22,379 nt of DNA from contig CAUEPS010000024.1 of the NCBI GenBank assembly GCA_959019775.1, forward strand, positions 1 to 22,379, read 5' to 3'. Origin of the DNA: an uncultured Collinsella sp. Its GTDB lineage: Bacteria > Actinomycetota > Coriobacteriia > Coriobacteriales > Coriobacteriaceae. Both the position numbers and the translations under genes were made by a program. Positions 1 to 7,369 of the stretch are shown piece by piece. The notes under the pieces are model-generated. The model worked only from the letters and a program-made list of their open reading frames with translations, did not search any database and was not told where the DNA came from. Position 1 is the stretch's first letter. Each line of letters begins with the position of its first letter.

Positions 1-57
1 TCCTGCTTTCTACGGCCAGGGAAGCGGCCCTTACACCAACATTCGGCACGCGATCAG

Positions 58-153
58 CCCCCGAAGCATCGACACTTTTCAGACGCCGCTTCCTGCGGTT
101 TCGCCAAGTTTTTCCTGCAGTTTTGGCGTCAAAAAGTGTGGATGCTTCGGGGG
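58..153. repeat. Nested palindromic intergenic element
   Basis: The arms at 58-80 and 131-153 are inverted copies that match at 21 of 23 positions. A further 6-bp pair lies inside them (82-87 with 125-130). The loop holds two imperfect direct copies of a ttcctgc-gttt-gcc type sequence. No gene overlaps it. It looks like a mobile or REP-like palindrome rather than a simple terminator, because no T-run follows either arm. The remaining bases 1-57 and 154-230 hold nothing I recognise except a weak hairpin near 174-204. Confidence 0.6.
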
Positions 154-233
154 TCCAAAATAGGTCGTTCACTTCGCGGAAAAGTATTCACCTTCGTTTT
201 TCGCGCAGACACGGATCCGGCCGCCGCAACGCA

Positions 234-264
234 AAACGGGGCCCGCGCGCAGCGCAGACCCCGT
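234..264 (-). terminator. Probable terminator of SIS gene A
   Basis: On the minus strand, 24 bases after the stop of SIS A, a GC-rich hairpin with an ACGGG/CCCGT outer stem is followed by TTTT. The inner pairing is imperfect, so this is a moderate call. Its position fits the end of the SIS A transcript. Confidence 0.42.
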
Positions 265-287
265 CGTGAGAGGTTATTCCCGGAATA

Positions 288-1256
288 TTAGTACTGCTCG
301 ATGCCCATGTAGCGACGAACCTCGGGGCTGTGGTCAAACACCTTGCCGCGCGCGGCGCGCAGCTCGCAGCTCATGTTGTAGAAGAAGATCGGCTCCAGGT
401 ACGAACGCACGCTGGCGGGCACCTCGCCCACGCCGTACTCAAGTGCGTCGAGCACCATAATCGCATCGGTGTGCGTGTTGAGGAATGCAAGTGCGCGCTC
501 CTCCATGGGGCGGCACTCGCCCGATCCGAGCTGCACAAAGTAGAACACGCCGGGCTCGGTGGCCTCGAACGGGCCGTGGAAGTACTCGCCGGAGTGGATG
601 TAGCAGCAGTGCTGCCACTGCATCTCCATGAGCGAGCAGATGGCCATGGCGTAGGTCTGGCTAAAGTTGGGGCCAGAGCCCAGGATATAGAAGAACTTGT
701 GCTGCTGGCAGAGCTCGGCAAAGCGGGCGCCCAGCTCGGCGTTGACCTTCTCGCGGGCGGCGGGCAGCAGCGCATCCATCTTCTTGAGGCCCTCGTACAT
801 GTCGGCAAGCGCCTCGTAACCCTCCTGCTGGTCGAGCAGCTCGGCAGCGATCAGAGCGCCGATGCCCTGCGGCACCTCGGCCTGCGGCACGCCCTCGCCC
901 CAGGGGTAGACCCAGGTGGTCCACTTGCCGTTGTCGATCTTGGAGCCCTCGCAGTCGGTCATGGCGACGACCTCGGCACCGGCGGCCAGCGCCATCTCGC
1001 AGCCGTCGACGACCTCCTGCGTGTTGCCGCTGTGGCTGCAGGCGATGACGAGCGACTTCTCGCCAAGACTCTTGGGAGCCATCAGGCAAAACTCGCGTGC
1101 CGTGTAGACTGTCGAGGTAAACGTGGTGGCCTCGCGCTTGAGCAGTTCGTTAGCCGGCATCAGGTCGATCATCGAACCGCCGCAGGCGATCCAAAAGACG
1201 TTCTCGATCTTGCCCTTGCGCTCGATGACTTCCTGAACCAGATCATATGCGTTCAT
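288..1256 (-). CDS. SIS-domain sugar deglycase, FrlB/GfrF-like (module A)
   Basis: The 322-residue protein has two SIS (sugar isomerase) domains. An N-terminal phosphosugar site carries ACSHSGNTQE (about 72-81). The second domain holds EMQW (E211) and GEYFHGP (H227). The Glu and His are 16 residues apart, as I recall for the catalytic pair of the Salmonella deglycase FraB. The family includes FrlB and GfrE/GfrF, which hydrolyse 6-phosphorylated fructosyl- or glucosyl-amines to a hexose phosphate and an amine in the cytoplasm. The start ATG is preceded by GGAGGAA at good spacing. The gene stands alone downstream of GntR 1 and has its own promoter with two operator-like repeats. No transporter is adjacent, so the substrate must enter by a system encoded elsewhere or shared with module B. 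The family is clear; substrate and exact reaction are inferred. A GlmS-like isomerase role is less likely given the FrlB-like architecture. Confidence 0.88.
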   Translation of the reverse strand: MNAYDLVQEVIERKGKIENVFWIACGGSMIDLMPANELLKREATTFTSTVYTAREFCLMAPKSLGEKSLVIACSHSGNTQEVVDGCEMALAAGAEVVAMTDCEGSKIDNGKWTTWVYPWGEGVPQAEVPQGIGALIAAELLDQQEGYEALADMYEGLKKMDALLPAAREKVNAELGARFAELCQQHKFFYILGSGPNFSQTYAMAICSLMEMQWQHCCYIHSGEYFHGPFEATEPGVFYFVQLGSGECRPMEERALAFLNTHTDAIMVLDALEYGVGEVPASVRSYLEPIFFYNMSCELRAARGKVFDHSPEVRRYMGIEQY

Positions 1257-1313
1257 CCTGATGTTCCTCCTTGTGGGGTGGCTTTGAGCGACGGCAGCTC
1301 GTACCTGCTGTCA

Positions 1314-1393
1314 TTCTATGTTGTCCTATTTATAACACGCGTAACAACGCCCGTGAAGTCATCTCGGCAAATTTGTTCTATGTTGTTCTATCT
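1314..1393 (-). promoter_or_regulatory. SIS A promoter flanked by two operator-like repeats
   Basis: On the minus strand, TTCACG (1352-1357) and TATAAA (1329-1334) are 17 bases apart and could be the -35 and -10 boxes. Two direct repeats of TTCTATGTTGTYCTATYT (plus-strand reading) lie at 1314-1331 and 1376-1393 and match at 16 of 18 positions. One overlaps and follows the -10; the other lies upstream of the -35. That geometry suits repression by a dimeric regulator, most likely the neighbouring GntR 1. The binding partner is inferred. Confidence 0.6.
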
Positions 1394-1400
1394 GTGGACG

Positions 1401-2156
1401 TTAGATGTCGAAGACGTAGCGCGAGCCCACAATCTTTTGGCGACCGAGCAACAGAGGGTGCCCACCGGCGTCGGTAAAGTAGGCCTCCATATAGAAGAGC
1501 GGCTCACCGACCGGCACCTCCAGCAGCGGGGCCGTTTGGGCATCGGCAAGCGCAATCTCCACGGTGCAGGGGTCGGACTTGAGCGGCGCGCGACCCGAAT
1601 GCTCGGCAACGAGCGCAAAGATGGAATTGTCCGTGAGGTTCTTGTCGGCAAGCGTCTGCAGATAGGGATGGTCGGCGAGCACAAAGGCGTTGTTCTCAAG
1701 CATGACAGGGATGCCGTCGGCTGTGCGCACGCGTTCGACCACGATAAGCTCGCAGCCGGGCTCCACGCCAAAGAACGCCGCATCCTCGTGCGTCGCTGCG
1801 ACCACCGTGCGCGACACCAGACGCGCACCCGGCACCATGTCGTTGGCAGCACAACCCTCAGTAAAGCTCTGGACGTCACCCTTCTGGCGAATCTTGCGCT
1901 TGAGCTTGGGAGCGCACACAAAGGTGCCCCTCCCCTGCTGGCGGTTGAGATACCCCGCACGCGACAGCTCCTCGATGGCGCGACGCACGGTGACGCGCCC
2001 CACGCCGTAGGACTTCGCGAGCTCCATCTCGGAAGGAATGCGCGAGCCGGCAGCGTACACGCCGCGCGCGATCTCGCCCTTTAGGTCGTCCATGACCTGC
2101 TGGTACAGCGGCACGGCGGACACGTCAGTACGGTCGGTCTTGCTATCGAAAGCCAT
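1401..2156 (-). CDS. GntR/HutC-family transcriptional regulator 1 (UTRA domain)
   Basis: The 251-residue protein has a winged-helix DNA-binding domain at about residues 15-83, with the typical PLYQQV opening, the IPSEMELA segment, VTVRRAIEEL and QGRGTFV. A UTRA effector-binding domain fills about 105-248. HutC-type GntR proteins usually respond to sugar phosphates or amino-acid derivatives. The start lies two bases after the recQ stop, so it is probably transcribed with recQ and may be translationally coupled to it. SIS A follows 144 bases downstream with its own promoter. The likely target is the pair of repeats around that promoter, one of which abuts this gene's stop codon. The family call is firm; effector and target are inferred. 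Confidence 0.9.
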   Translation of the reverse strand: MAFDSKTDRTDVSAVPLYQQVMDDLKGEIARGVYAAGSRIPSEMELAKSYGVGRVTVRRAIEELSRAGYLNRQQGRGTFVCAPKLKRKIRQKGDVQSFTEGCAANDMVPGARLVSRTVVAATHEDAAFFGVEPGCELIVVERVRTADGIPVMLENNAFVLADHPYLQTLADKNLTDNSIFALVAEHSGRAPLKSDPCTVEIALADAQTAPLLEVPVGEPLFYMEAYFTDAGGHPLLLGRQKIVGSRYVFDI

Positions 2157-2158
2157 CG

Positions 2159-4123
2159 TTACGCTCCATCCCGCGCATGCTCGGACTCAAACTCTTCAAT
2201 CGCCGCCATAAACTGCTCGCCAAAGGCGTCGGCCTTTTTCTCGCCAATGCCGTTGACCTGGATCAGCTCGTCGCGCGTCTGCGGGCGCAGGCGGCACAGG
2301 CCGCGCAGGGCCTTGTCGGAGAAGACCATGTACGGCGCCATCTCCAGCTCCGTCGAGATCTCCTTGCGGAGGGCACGCAGGCGCTCGAACAGCTCGGCAT
2401 CGTCGCCCACGCGCGGGCGTTGATCCAGCTCGGCCTCCTCGCGCAGCAGATCCACCGCACGGCGGGCGCGGGCCGAGGCCTTGCGCTTGGACGCGCGACG
2501 CTTAACGGTAAAGGCAAACGCCTCATCCTCGACCTCGGTGGCACGCGGGCCCAGCCCCACGACCGGGTATTGCCCCTGCGAGGTGGCCAGGTAGCCGCGG
2601 CCGCACAGTTGGCCGATGATGTCCTTGATGCGCCCAACCGATTCACTCGACAGCTCACCGTAGCCGCGGTCCTCGTCCAGATGCATCTGGCGAATGCGCT
2701 CGGTGTTGCCGCCGTGGAGCACGTCGGCGATGAGCGACTTGCCAAAACGCATGGGACGCGTGGCCACATAGCGCACAGCGGCGCGGGCCATATCGGTGAC
2801 GTCCTCGACCTCGAACTGCGTGAGGCAGTTGCTGCAGTTGCCGCAGCCCTCGGCGTCGTCCGTGGCGGTGGCGCCCGCACCGGCCGCGGCCTCGTCGCCA
2901 AAGTAGCGCAGCATGTATTCGCGCAGGCAGCCGGTGGTATTGCAGTAGCCCTCCATTTGGCTGAGCAGACGATATCGATTCTGGAGCGCCCACGCGCGCT
3001 GCTCGTCGTCGAGCGCCTCATCGGCGGCATCGCCGCGATCGATCAGAAAGCGACGCATGCGAAAATCGTTGCCGTTCCACAGCAGGTGGCAGCTGGCCGG
3101 GTCGCCATCGCGGCCGGCGCGGCCCGCCTCCTGGTAGTAGACCTCGATGCTCTCGGGCACGTTGTTGTGGATCACGTAGCGCACGTTGGGCTTGTCGATG
3201 CCCATGCCAAAGGCGTTGGTGGCAACCATCACCTGGATATCGTCGTCGATAAAGGCGCGCTGGCTTTGGCGGCGGGCGTCATTACCCATGCCGGCATGGT
3301 AGCGGCCAATGCGAATGCCGCTGGGGCCCAGCGCTTCGGCAAGCTCCGCGGCCAGCGCGTCGACCGTCTTGCGGGTCGAGCAATACACGATGCCGCTCTC
3401 GCTCGAATGCGCGATCACGTAGTCGCGCACCCAGGCGGTCTTGGCCTTGTCGCCCATCTCCTCGCAACCAAAGTAGAGGTTCTTGCGATCGAAGCCCGTC
3501 ACTACCGTCGCGGGATTTTGCAGGCCGAGCATCTGCTGAATGTCCGCGCGCACGCGCTCGGTCGCCGTGGCGGTAAACGCCGCCACGATCGGGCGCCGCG
3601 GCAGCGAATCGATAAACTCACGAATCTGCAGGTAGGCGGGACGAAAATCCTGGCCCCACTGGCTCACGCAGTGGGCCTCGTCAATGGCCACGAGCGGCAC
3701 GCCAATGCCACCGTCCGCCGCGGCTTCCTGCGCAAAGGCTAAAAAGCGCGGCTCGAGCAGACGCTCGGGTGCCACATACATAAGCTGATAGCGGCCCTCG
3801 CGCGCCCGCTTGAGCACGGTATTTTGCTGAGCCGGCGTAAGGCTGGAGTTGAGATAGCTGGGCCGCGCACCCGCCGCGAGCAACGCACGGGTCTGGTCCT
3901 CCATAAGCGACAGCAACGGGCTCACCACAAAGGTGATGCCGGGCAGCATGAGCGCGGGCACCTGGTAGCAGATAGACTTGCCGGCGCCTGTGGGCATAAC
4001 GCCGAGCGCATCGCGGCCAGCAAGAATCGCATCCACCATGCGGTCCTGCCCCGGGCGAAACGAGGTGTAGCCAAAATAGGCGCCGAGCGTGTCGAGCGCC
4101 ATCTGCTGCATGCTATCGGTCAT
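2159..4123 (-). CDS. recQ: ATP-dependent DNA helicase RecQ
   Basis: The 654-residue superfamily 2 helicase unwinds DNA with 3'-to-5' polarity in recombination repair. The Walker A motif is TGAGKS (45-50), the Walker B box DEAH (148-151) is followed by CVSQWGQDFRPAY, and TATATERV forms motif III. The second RecA lobe contains GMGIDKPNVRYVIH and the arginine-rich QEAGRAGRDG. A zinc-binding RQC region has four cysteines between about 393 and 434, with an Ala/Thr/Gly-rich insert between the second and third. An HRDC domain occupies about 570-645 (LRKEIS, VNGIGEKKADAFG). It is somewhat longer than the E. coli protein. AGGAAA precedes the ATG, and a TATAAT box lies 32 bases upstream. The GntR 1 gene follows after two bases. 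Confidence 0.97.
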   Translation of the reverse strand: MTDSMQQMALDTLGAYFGYTSFRPGQDRMVDAILAGRDALGVMPTGAGKSICYQVPALMLPGITFVVSPLLSLMEDQTRALLAAGARPSYLNSSLTPAQQNTVLKRAREGRYQLMYVAPERLLEPRFLAFAQEAAADGGIGVPLVAIDEAHCVSQWGQDFRPAYLQIREFIDSLPRRPIVAAFTATATERVRADIQQMLGLQNPATVVTGFDRKNLYFGCEEMGDKAKTAWVRDYVIAHSSESGIVYCSTRKTVDALAAELAEALGPSGIRIGRYHAGMGNDARRQSQRAFIDDDIQVMVATNAFGMGIDKPNVRYVIHNNVPESIEVYYQEAGRAGRDGDPASCHLLWNGNDFRMRRFLIDRGDAADEALDDEQRAWALQNRYRLLSQMEGYCNTTGCLREYMLRYFGDEAAAGAGATATDDAEGCGNCSNCLTQFEVEDVTDMARAAVRYVATRPMRFGKSLIADVLHGGNTERIRQMHLDEDRGYGELSSESVGRIKDIIGQLCGRGYLATSQGQYPVVGLGPRATEVEDEAFAFTVKRRASKRKASARARRAVDLLREEAELDQRPRVGDDAELFERLRALRKEISTELEMAPYMVFSDKALRGLCRLRPQTRDELIQVNGIGEKKADAFGEQFMAAIEEFESEHARDGA

Positions 4124-4154
4124 GGTTTCCTAACGTCTAAGTCATCTGCCGCCG

Positions 4155-4160
4155 ATTATA
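4155..4160 (-). promoter_or_regulatory. Likely recQ -10 box
   Basis: A perfect TATAAT on the minus strand lies 32 bases before the recQ start. No good -35 hexamer sits 16-18 bases upstream, so the call rests on the -10 box and its position. Confidence 0.45.
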
Positions 4161-4213
4161 CGCCGCCACGCGGACCGGCGTCGCCCGGCTGTCAGCCACG
4201 CTCATTCTGCGGG

Positions 4214-4269
4214 TAGTCATTGGGAACGTTCTTGAATGACTAGCCATTTAAGAACGTCCCCAATGACTA
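4214..4269. repeat. Palindromic element with GTCCCC/GGGAAC arms
   Basis: Arms at 4214-4233 and 4250-4269 are inverted repeats matching at 19 of 20 positions, with a 16-base loop. The loop carries a third copy of the outer arm end (AATGACTA). Just to the right, two imperfect copies of GTSTCCCARGTGCCGGC-like sequence (4274-4291 and 4301-4318, 14 of 18 identical) sit 27 bases apart. There is no coding potential. This begins the gene-free stretch between recQ and GntR 2. Confidence 0.6.
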
Positions 4270-4351
4270 AAGAGTGTCCCCAGGTGCCGGCAGAAGAGGA
4301 ACGTCTCCAAGTGCCGGCCCGGCAACGTCGATGTTTTGGCAATGTCAGCGA

Positions 4352-4450
4352 AAGCCCGCCAGAGCGAGCAAGGTGCCTTGAAACGAGGCGGCATTGACCT
4401 TCTGGTCATGCCGCCGAAGCTGAAAGGCAGATTGCCGCTCTGGCGGGCTT
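4352..4450. repeat. Long nested hairpin element
   Basis: Three nested stems make one 99-base fold. The outer 15 bp are perfect (4352-4366 with 4436-4450), followed by an inner 6 bp (TGCCTT at 4374-4379 with AAGGCA at 4424-4429). The terminal stem GGCGGCAT-GACC pairs with GGTCATGCCGCC and has one bulged base. Internal loops separate the stems. It could be a palindromic mobile repeat or a transcribed structured RNA. No T-run follows on either strand, so it is not a standard terminator. Confidence 0.6.
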
Positions 4451-4453
4451 GCA

Positions 4454-4499
4454 GCGCCTCTGGTTCCGCCGTTCGTTAGGACGGCGGAACCAGAGGCGC
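4454..4499. repeat. Perfect 19-bp inverted repeat
   Basis: 4454-4472 and 4481-4499 are exact reverse complements around an 8-base loop. The stem is GC-rich (GCGCCTCTGG... type) and starts three bases after the previous element. No T-run follows, so termination would need help. It may be a second palindromic unit in the same cluster. Confidence 0.65.
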
Positions 4500-4510
4500 A
4501 GCGTCGAGCC

Positions 4511-4538
4511 GTTACGCGGTTTGGTAAAACCGCGTAAC
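4511..4538 (-). terminator. Hairpin directly after the GntR 2 stop
   Basis: A perfect 12-bp stem (4511-4522 with 4527-4538) with a four-base loop begins immediately after the TAG stop of GntR 2 on the minus strand. It lacks a downstream T-run. It could act as a weak terminator or 3'-end stabiliser. Confidence 0.5.
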
Positions 4539-5258
4539 CTACATGACCATAACGTAGCGCGATCCCACGTAGTACTGCTTACCCATCAGGACCGGCTCGC
4601 CATTGGGGCCGATAAAGCCGGCACGCAGGTTGAGCAGTGGATCGTGCGGAGCGATGCCCAGCTCGGCCGCCTGCTCGGTATTGGCACGAACGGCCTCGAC
4701 CGTGCGGTAGCCAACCGAGACAATCGGCGTTCCGCCAACACGCTCGACCTCGGAAAAAATCGACTTGTCCTCAAGATCGGCCGTCAACAGCTCACGGTAG
4801 GCGTCAAACGGCACAAAGATGTTCTCCTCAAAAATGGGCTCGCCGTCGGCCGTACGCACGCGCTTGATGTGCAGCAGCAGCGCGTCCTTCTGCAGGCCAA
4901 AGAACTCCATCTCGTTTTGACGTGCCGGCACAATCTGGCGATCGACCACATGCGCGCCCGCCTTCATGTCATTATCGGCACACAGCGCGGTAAACGTCTG
5001 CAGCGTCGAAGCGTGGAACTGGCGGTTGATGTGCGGCGTGGAGACAAAGGTGCCACGGCCCTGCTGCTTAACCAGGTAGCCATCGGAGCACAGCTCCTCG
5101 ACGGCGCGGCGCACCGTAATGCGGCTCACGTCGTACTGCTCGGCTAGCTCAAGCTCGGACGGAATACGCTCCTTGGGTGCATAAACACCTTTCTCGATCG
5201 CGTCCTTGATTTCGTCATAAATCTGCTGGTAAAGCGGTGCATTTTTGGGCGTAGGCAT
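4539..5258 (-). CDS. GntR/HutC-family transcriptional regulator 2 (UTRA domain)
   Basis: The 239-residue protein has an N-terminal winged helix (about 7-78: PLYQQIYDEI, IPSELELAEQY, ITVRRAVEEL, QQGRGTFVS) and a C-terminal UTRA domain (about 95-235). Its overall architecture is the same as GntR 1. A CGTTATA-type near-palindrome lies in its own promoter region (5296-5310), and related sites lie at the PTS and DMT permease promoters. That makes it the best candidate to control those units and itself. The ribosome-binding site is weak (AAGAG about ten bases before the ATG). The gene is not adjacent to its proposed targets, which begin 3 to 7 kb away. Family firm; regulon inferred from site similarity. 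Confidence 0.9.
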   Translation of the reverse strand: MPTPKNAPLYQQIYDEIKDAIEKGVYAPKERIPSELELAEQYDVSRITVRRAVEELCSDGYLVKQQGRGTFVSTPHINRQFHASTLQTFTALCADNDMKAGAHVVDRQIVPARQNEMEFFGLQKDALLLHIKRVRTADGEPIFEENIFVPFDAYRELLTADLEDKSIFSEVERVGGTPIVSVGYRTVEAVRANTEQAAELGIAPHDPLLNLRAGFIGPNGEPVLMGKQYYVGSRYVMVM

Positions 5259-5295
5259 ATCTAATCACTCTTATCGAAATATTGAAATAACTAAT

Positions 5296-5310
5296 ACGTA
5301 TATAACGTCT
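5296..5310. promoter_or_regulatory. Operator-like site O1 upstream of GntR 2
   Basis: ACGTATATAACGT (5296-5308) is a near-palindrome 38 bases upstream of the GntR 2 start. Its TATAACGTCT (5301-5310) is identical to bases 11330-11339 at the PTS promoter. It suggests autoregulation. No convincing -35/-10 pair could be fixed here. Confidence 0.5.
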
Positions 5311-5362
5311 AGTTTCATGTTACCTCATAATGATAAAACGATACACCGCATACAGCAAATCC

Positions 5363-6370
5363 TTACCTGCCGTCGTCCTGCTGCAGGCTGTCCTGCTCGC
5401 TGAGGCGCGCCTGCCTGCTGGCCATGCGTGCGGGCTTGTCGGGATCGGGAACGGCCGTGGGCATGGGCTCGTCGACATGACCGCCCCACCAGCCGCCTAC
5501 AAAGTTGAGCGTGTGGAACACATTGATCACGGCGCCGGGATCAATGTCGCACACCAGCTTGATAATGTCCTGGCTCTCGTAGGTCGATACAACGGCGTGC
5601 AGCAGGTACATCTTCTCGCGGCTGTATCCGCCAATGACCTCGGCGCAGCTAATGCCATGCTGAAAATGGTCAACATAGGCGGTCATGACCTCGTCCGCCT
5701 TGCGCGTCGTGATCTGCAGCGTCACGCGGTCGTAGCGACGATAGAAGCTGTCGATTGTCTTGGTCGAAATAAACTGGAACACGATGGAGTACGCCGCCTT
5801 GTCCCAGCCAAACATAAAGCCAAAGATCGCCAGGATAAAGCAGTTGAAACCAAAGATGACGCCCCAGATGGTCTTGCCCGTGTGGTTGGAGACCCACAGC
5901 GCGATAAAGTCGGTGCCGCCGGTGGATGCGCCGGACTTAAGCGCGATGGCAGCGCCCAGACCCGAGACCACGCCGCCAAAAATGATGAGCATGATCTTGT
6001 CGCCCAAAAACGGGGCAAAGTGAAAGATGTTGAGGAACAGCGACGAGAGCACGACCTGCATCATCGAGAAGATGACGAAACGCTTGCTAATGCCGCTCCA
6101 GCACAGCAGCGCCACCGGAATATTGAGCGCGAGCATGCCGAGCGAGGTGTCGATATGGATGCCGCCGAGAGAGGTTATGCGATCGAGCAGGACCGCGACG
6201 CCGGTAAGACCGCTCGGCAGCAAATCAGCGGGTCGGATGAAGGCTTGAATCAGAAACGTCTGAATAATGGCAGATATGGTGACCGCCACGGCGGTGATGA
6301 CGCGGCGGACGATGGTGAGGCGGCCGAGCACGAGCACTCGATCCGTGAGCTGGTCGATGGCGTTCGCCAC
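5363..6370 (-). CDS. YitT-family membrane protein with DUF2179 domain
   Basis: The protein has about five or six hydrophobic membrane segments in its first 200 residues, including the characteristic IRPADLLPSGLTGVAVLL and SGASTGGTDFIAL stretches. A soluble C-terminal DUF2179-like domain follows (about 210-290), then a polar tail rich in Pro, Gln and Asp. YitT proteins are integral membrane proteins whose function is not well established. I chose the GTG start at 6370 because AAAGGAG lies five bases before it. An ATG nine codons upstream lacks a ribosome-binding site and would place that signal inside the gene. This gives 335 residues. It is a single gene with an upstream extended -10 box. No link to the sugar genes is visible. 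Confidence 0.85.
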   Translation of the reverse strand: MANAIDQLTDRVLVLGRLTIVRRVITAVAVTISAIIQTFLIQAFIRPADLLPSGLTGVAVLLDRITSLGGIHIDTSLGMLALNIPVALLCWSGISKRFVIFSMMQVVLSSLFLNIFHFAPFLGDKIMLIIFGGVVSGLGAAIALKSGASTGGTDFIALWVSNHTGKTIWGVIFGFNCFILAIFGFMFGWDKAAYSIVFQFISTKTIDSFYRRYDRVTLQITTRKADEVMTAYVDHFQHGISCAEVIGGYSREKMYLLHAVVSTYESQDIIKLVCDIDPGAVINVFHTLNFVGGWWGGHVDEPMPTAVPDPDKPARMASRQARLSEQDSLQQDDGR

Positions 6371-6415
6371 GTAGGCTCCTTTCGCAGGCAGATGCAATTG
6401 TGGGGCATGCTCGCG

Positions 6416-6424
6416 ATTGTAGCA
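6416..6424 (-). promoter_or_regulatory. Extended -10 promoter for the YitT gene
   Basis: TGCTACAAT on the minus strand, 45 bases before the GTG start, fits an extended -10 (TGn plus TACAAT). TTGAAG upstream is spaced 20 bases, which is too far for a standard -35. Confidence 0.45.
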
Positions 6425-6509
6425 TGGAGCGTACGGGGGCTCTTCAATTCACCCTCCCTCGACAACCAAAGCGGGACCAGCAACCCCCACGACCAGAGGC
6501 CCAAATTAC

Positions 6510-6628
6510 AAGTGAGTAGACTTTTTACGATCTGCCGAGCACACCCAAAACCGCCACCCCTGTGACCTGCGGTTTTACAAAGGAAGATATGCATTGTGCT
6601 CGGCCTACGCCAAAAAGTCTACTCACTT
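6510..6628. repeat. Three-stem nested palindromic element
   Basis: Three perfect stems are nested: 17 bp (6510-6526 with 6612-6628), 10 bp (6534-6543 with 6595-6604) and 8 bp (6547-6554 with 6569-6576). The element fills most of the gene-free stretch between the YitT promoter and the HAD gene and has no coding potential. The exact arms and internal loops suggest a mobile palindrome or a conserved RNA fold. Confidence 0.65.
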
Positions 6629-6674
6629 AGCCCGAATCGAAGCCAAACGGATCAAAATCGAAACCAAATTGAGC

Positions 6675-6722
6675 CAATCCACCGCAAAAAACGTTTGAAC
6701 CCGTGCTTCTCGCGGCGGATTG
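6675..6722 (-). terminator. Imperfect hairpin after the HAD gene
   Basis: An 11-bp stem (6675-6685 with 6712-6722, one G-U type mismatch) begins four bases after the HAD stop. On the minus strand its loop carries a run of six T. It may terminate the HAD transcript, but the T-run lies inside the loop rather than after the stem. Confidence 0.35.
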
Positions 6723-6725
6723 ACA

Positions 6726-7355
6726 CTACAAAGCGGCCAAAATGTCGGTCAGATTATCGATAACGGCATCGGCTCGCGATTGATCGAGGTTGACGCCCTC
6801 GTGCGGACGCAGCGCCAGGACGCGGGCGCCGGAGCATTTGCCGGCCTCGATACCCAAAGGCGAGTCCTCGATAACCAGGCACTCGGCAGGTTCCACCCCC
6901 AGCGCCTCCATGGCGCGCAGGTAGATCTCGGGATCGGGCTTAAACGCGCTGCACTCGTGGCCGCTGATGGTGTAATCCAGCACGTCGGCGATGCCGGCAA
7001 TCTCCACCAGCTCGTCGATCAGCTCGCGATAGGACGAGCTCGCGATGGCGCACTTCACGCCGCGCTCGTGCAACTCACGCATCACCGGCTCCGTCTGCTC
7101 GTTGAGCAGCTCGGCATACGGAACGGGGTGGTCCGGGCTGTAGACCTGCTTGTACTCCACGCGCAGGCGCTCGCGCAGCTCGACATCGTCGGGCACCAGC
7201 GACTTCCAAATGGCAGGCTCGTTAGACCCCGAAAGATCGGGGATCTCGTCAAAGTGGAACCCCTTCTCCTCCATAAACGCCACGCGACGACGGTTGTAGA
7301 ACCACTCGGTATCGACCAGCACGCCATCCATATCAAACAGCACTGCCTTGATCAT
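6726..7355 (-). CDS. HAD-superfamily phosphatase, beta-phosphoglucomutase-like
   Basis: The 209-residue protein carries all four HAD motifs. DMDGVLVDT holds the nucleophile and acid Asp (8 and 10), ASSS is at 105-108, FKPDPE contains the Lys (139), and IEDSPLGIEAG holds the Mg-binding pair (163-164). A helical cap between motifs I and II places it in subfamily IA with beta-phosphoglucomutase and small sugar-phosphate phosphatases. The chosen ATG follows GGGAGGAG at good spacing. A longer reading frame reaches into the upstream terminator and is not credible. It lies beyond the PTS operon terminator, so it is probably transcribed separately, although read-through would place it with sugar phosphate metabolism. 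Substrate unknown. Confidence 0.87.
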   Translation of the reverse strand: MIKAVLFDMDGVLVDTEWFYNRRRVAFMEEKGFHFDEIPDLSGSNEPAIWKSLVPDDVELRERLRVEYKQVYSPDHPVPYAELLNEQTEPVMRELHERGVKCAIASSSYRELIDELVEIAGIADVLDYTISGHECSAFKPDPEIYLRAMEALGVEPAECLVIEDSPLGIEAGKCSGARVLALRPHEGVNLDQSRADAVIDNLTDILAAL

Positions 7356-7369
7356 ACGCATCTCCTCCC

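Noticed and set aside
288..1256. SIS A as glucosamine-6-phosphate synthase or isomerase
   Set aside because: There is no glutaminase domain, and the GEYFHGPFE context fits FrlB-type deglycases better than GlmS.
330..2084. Long rightward open frame of 584 codons
   Set aside because: It lies opposite SIS A and GntR 1, has no ribosome-binding site and no recognisable domain. Long antisense frames are common in GC-rich DNA.
4352..4450. Riboswitch for recQ or GntR 2
   Set aside because: It is over 200 bases upstream of recQ and lies beyond the end of GntR 2. No known riboswitch core is recognisable, so I keep it as a palindromic element.
6398..6594. Short frames upstream of the YitT gene
   Set aside because: They lack ribosome-binding sites and cross the promoter and the nested palindrome.
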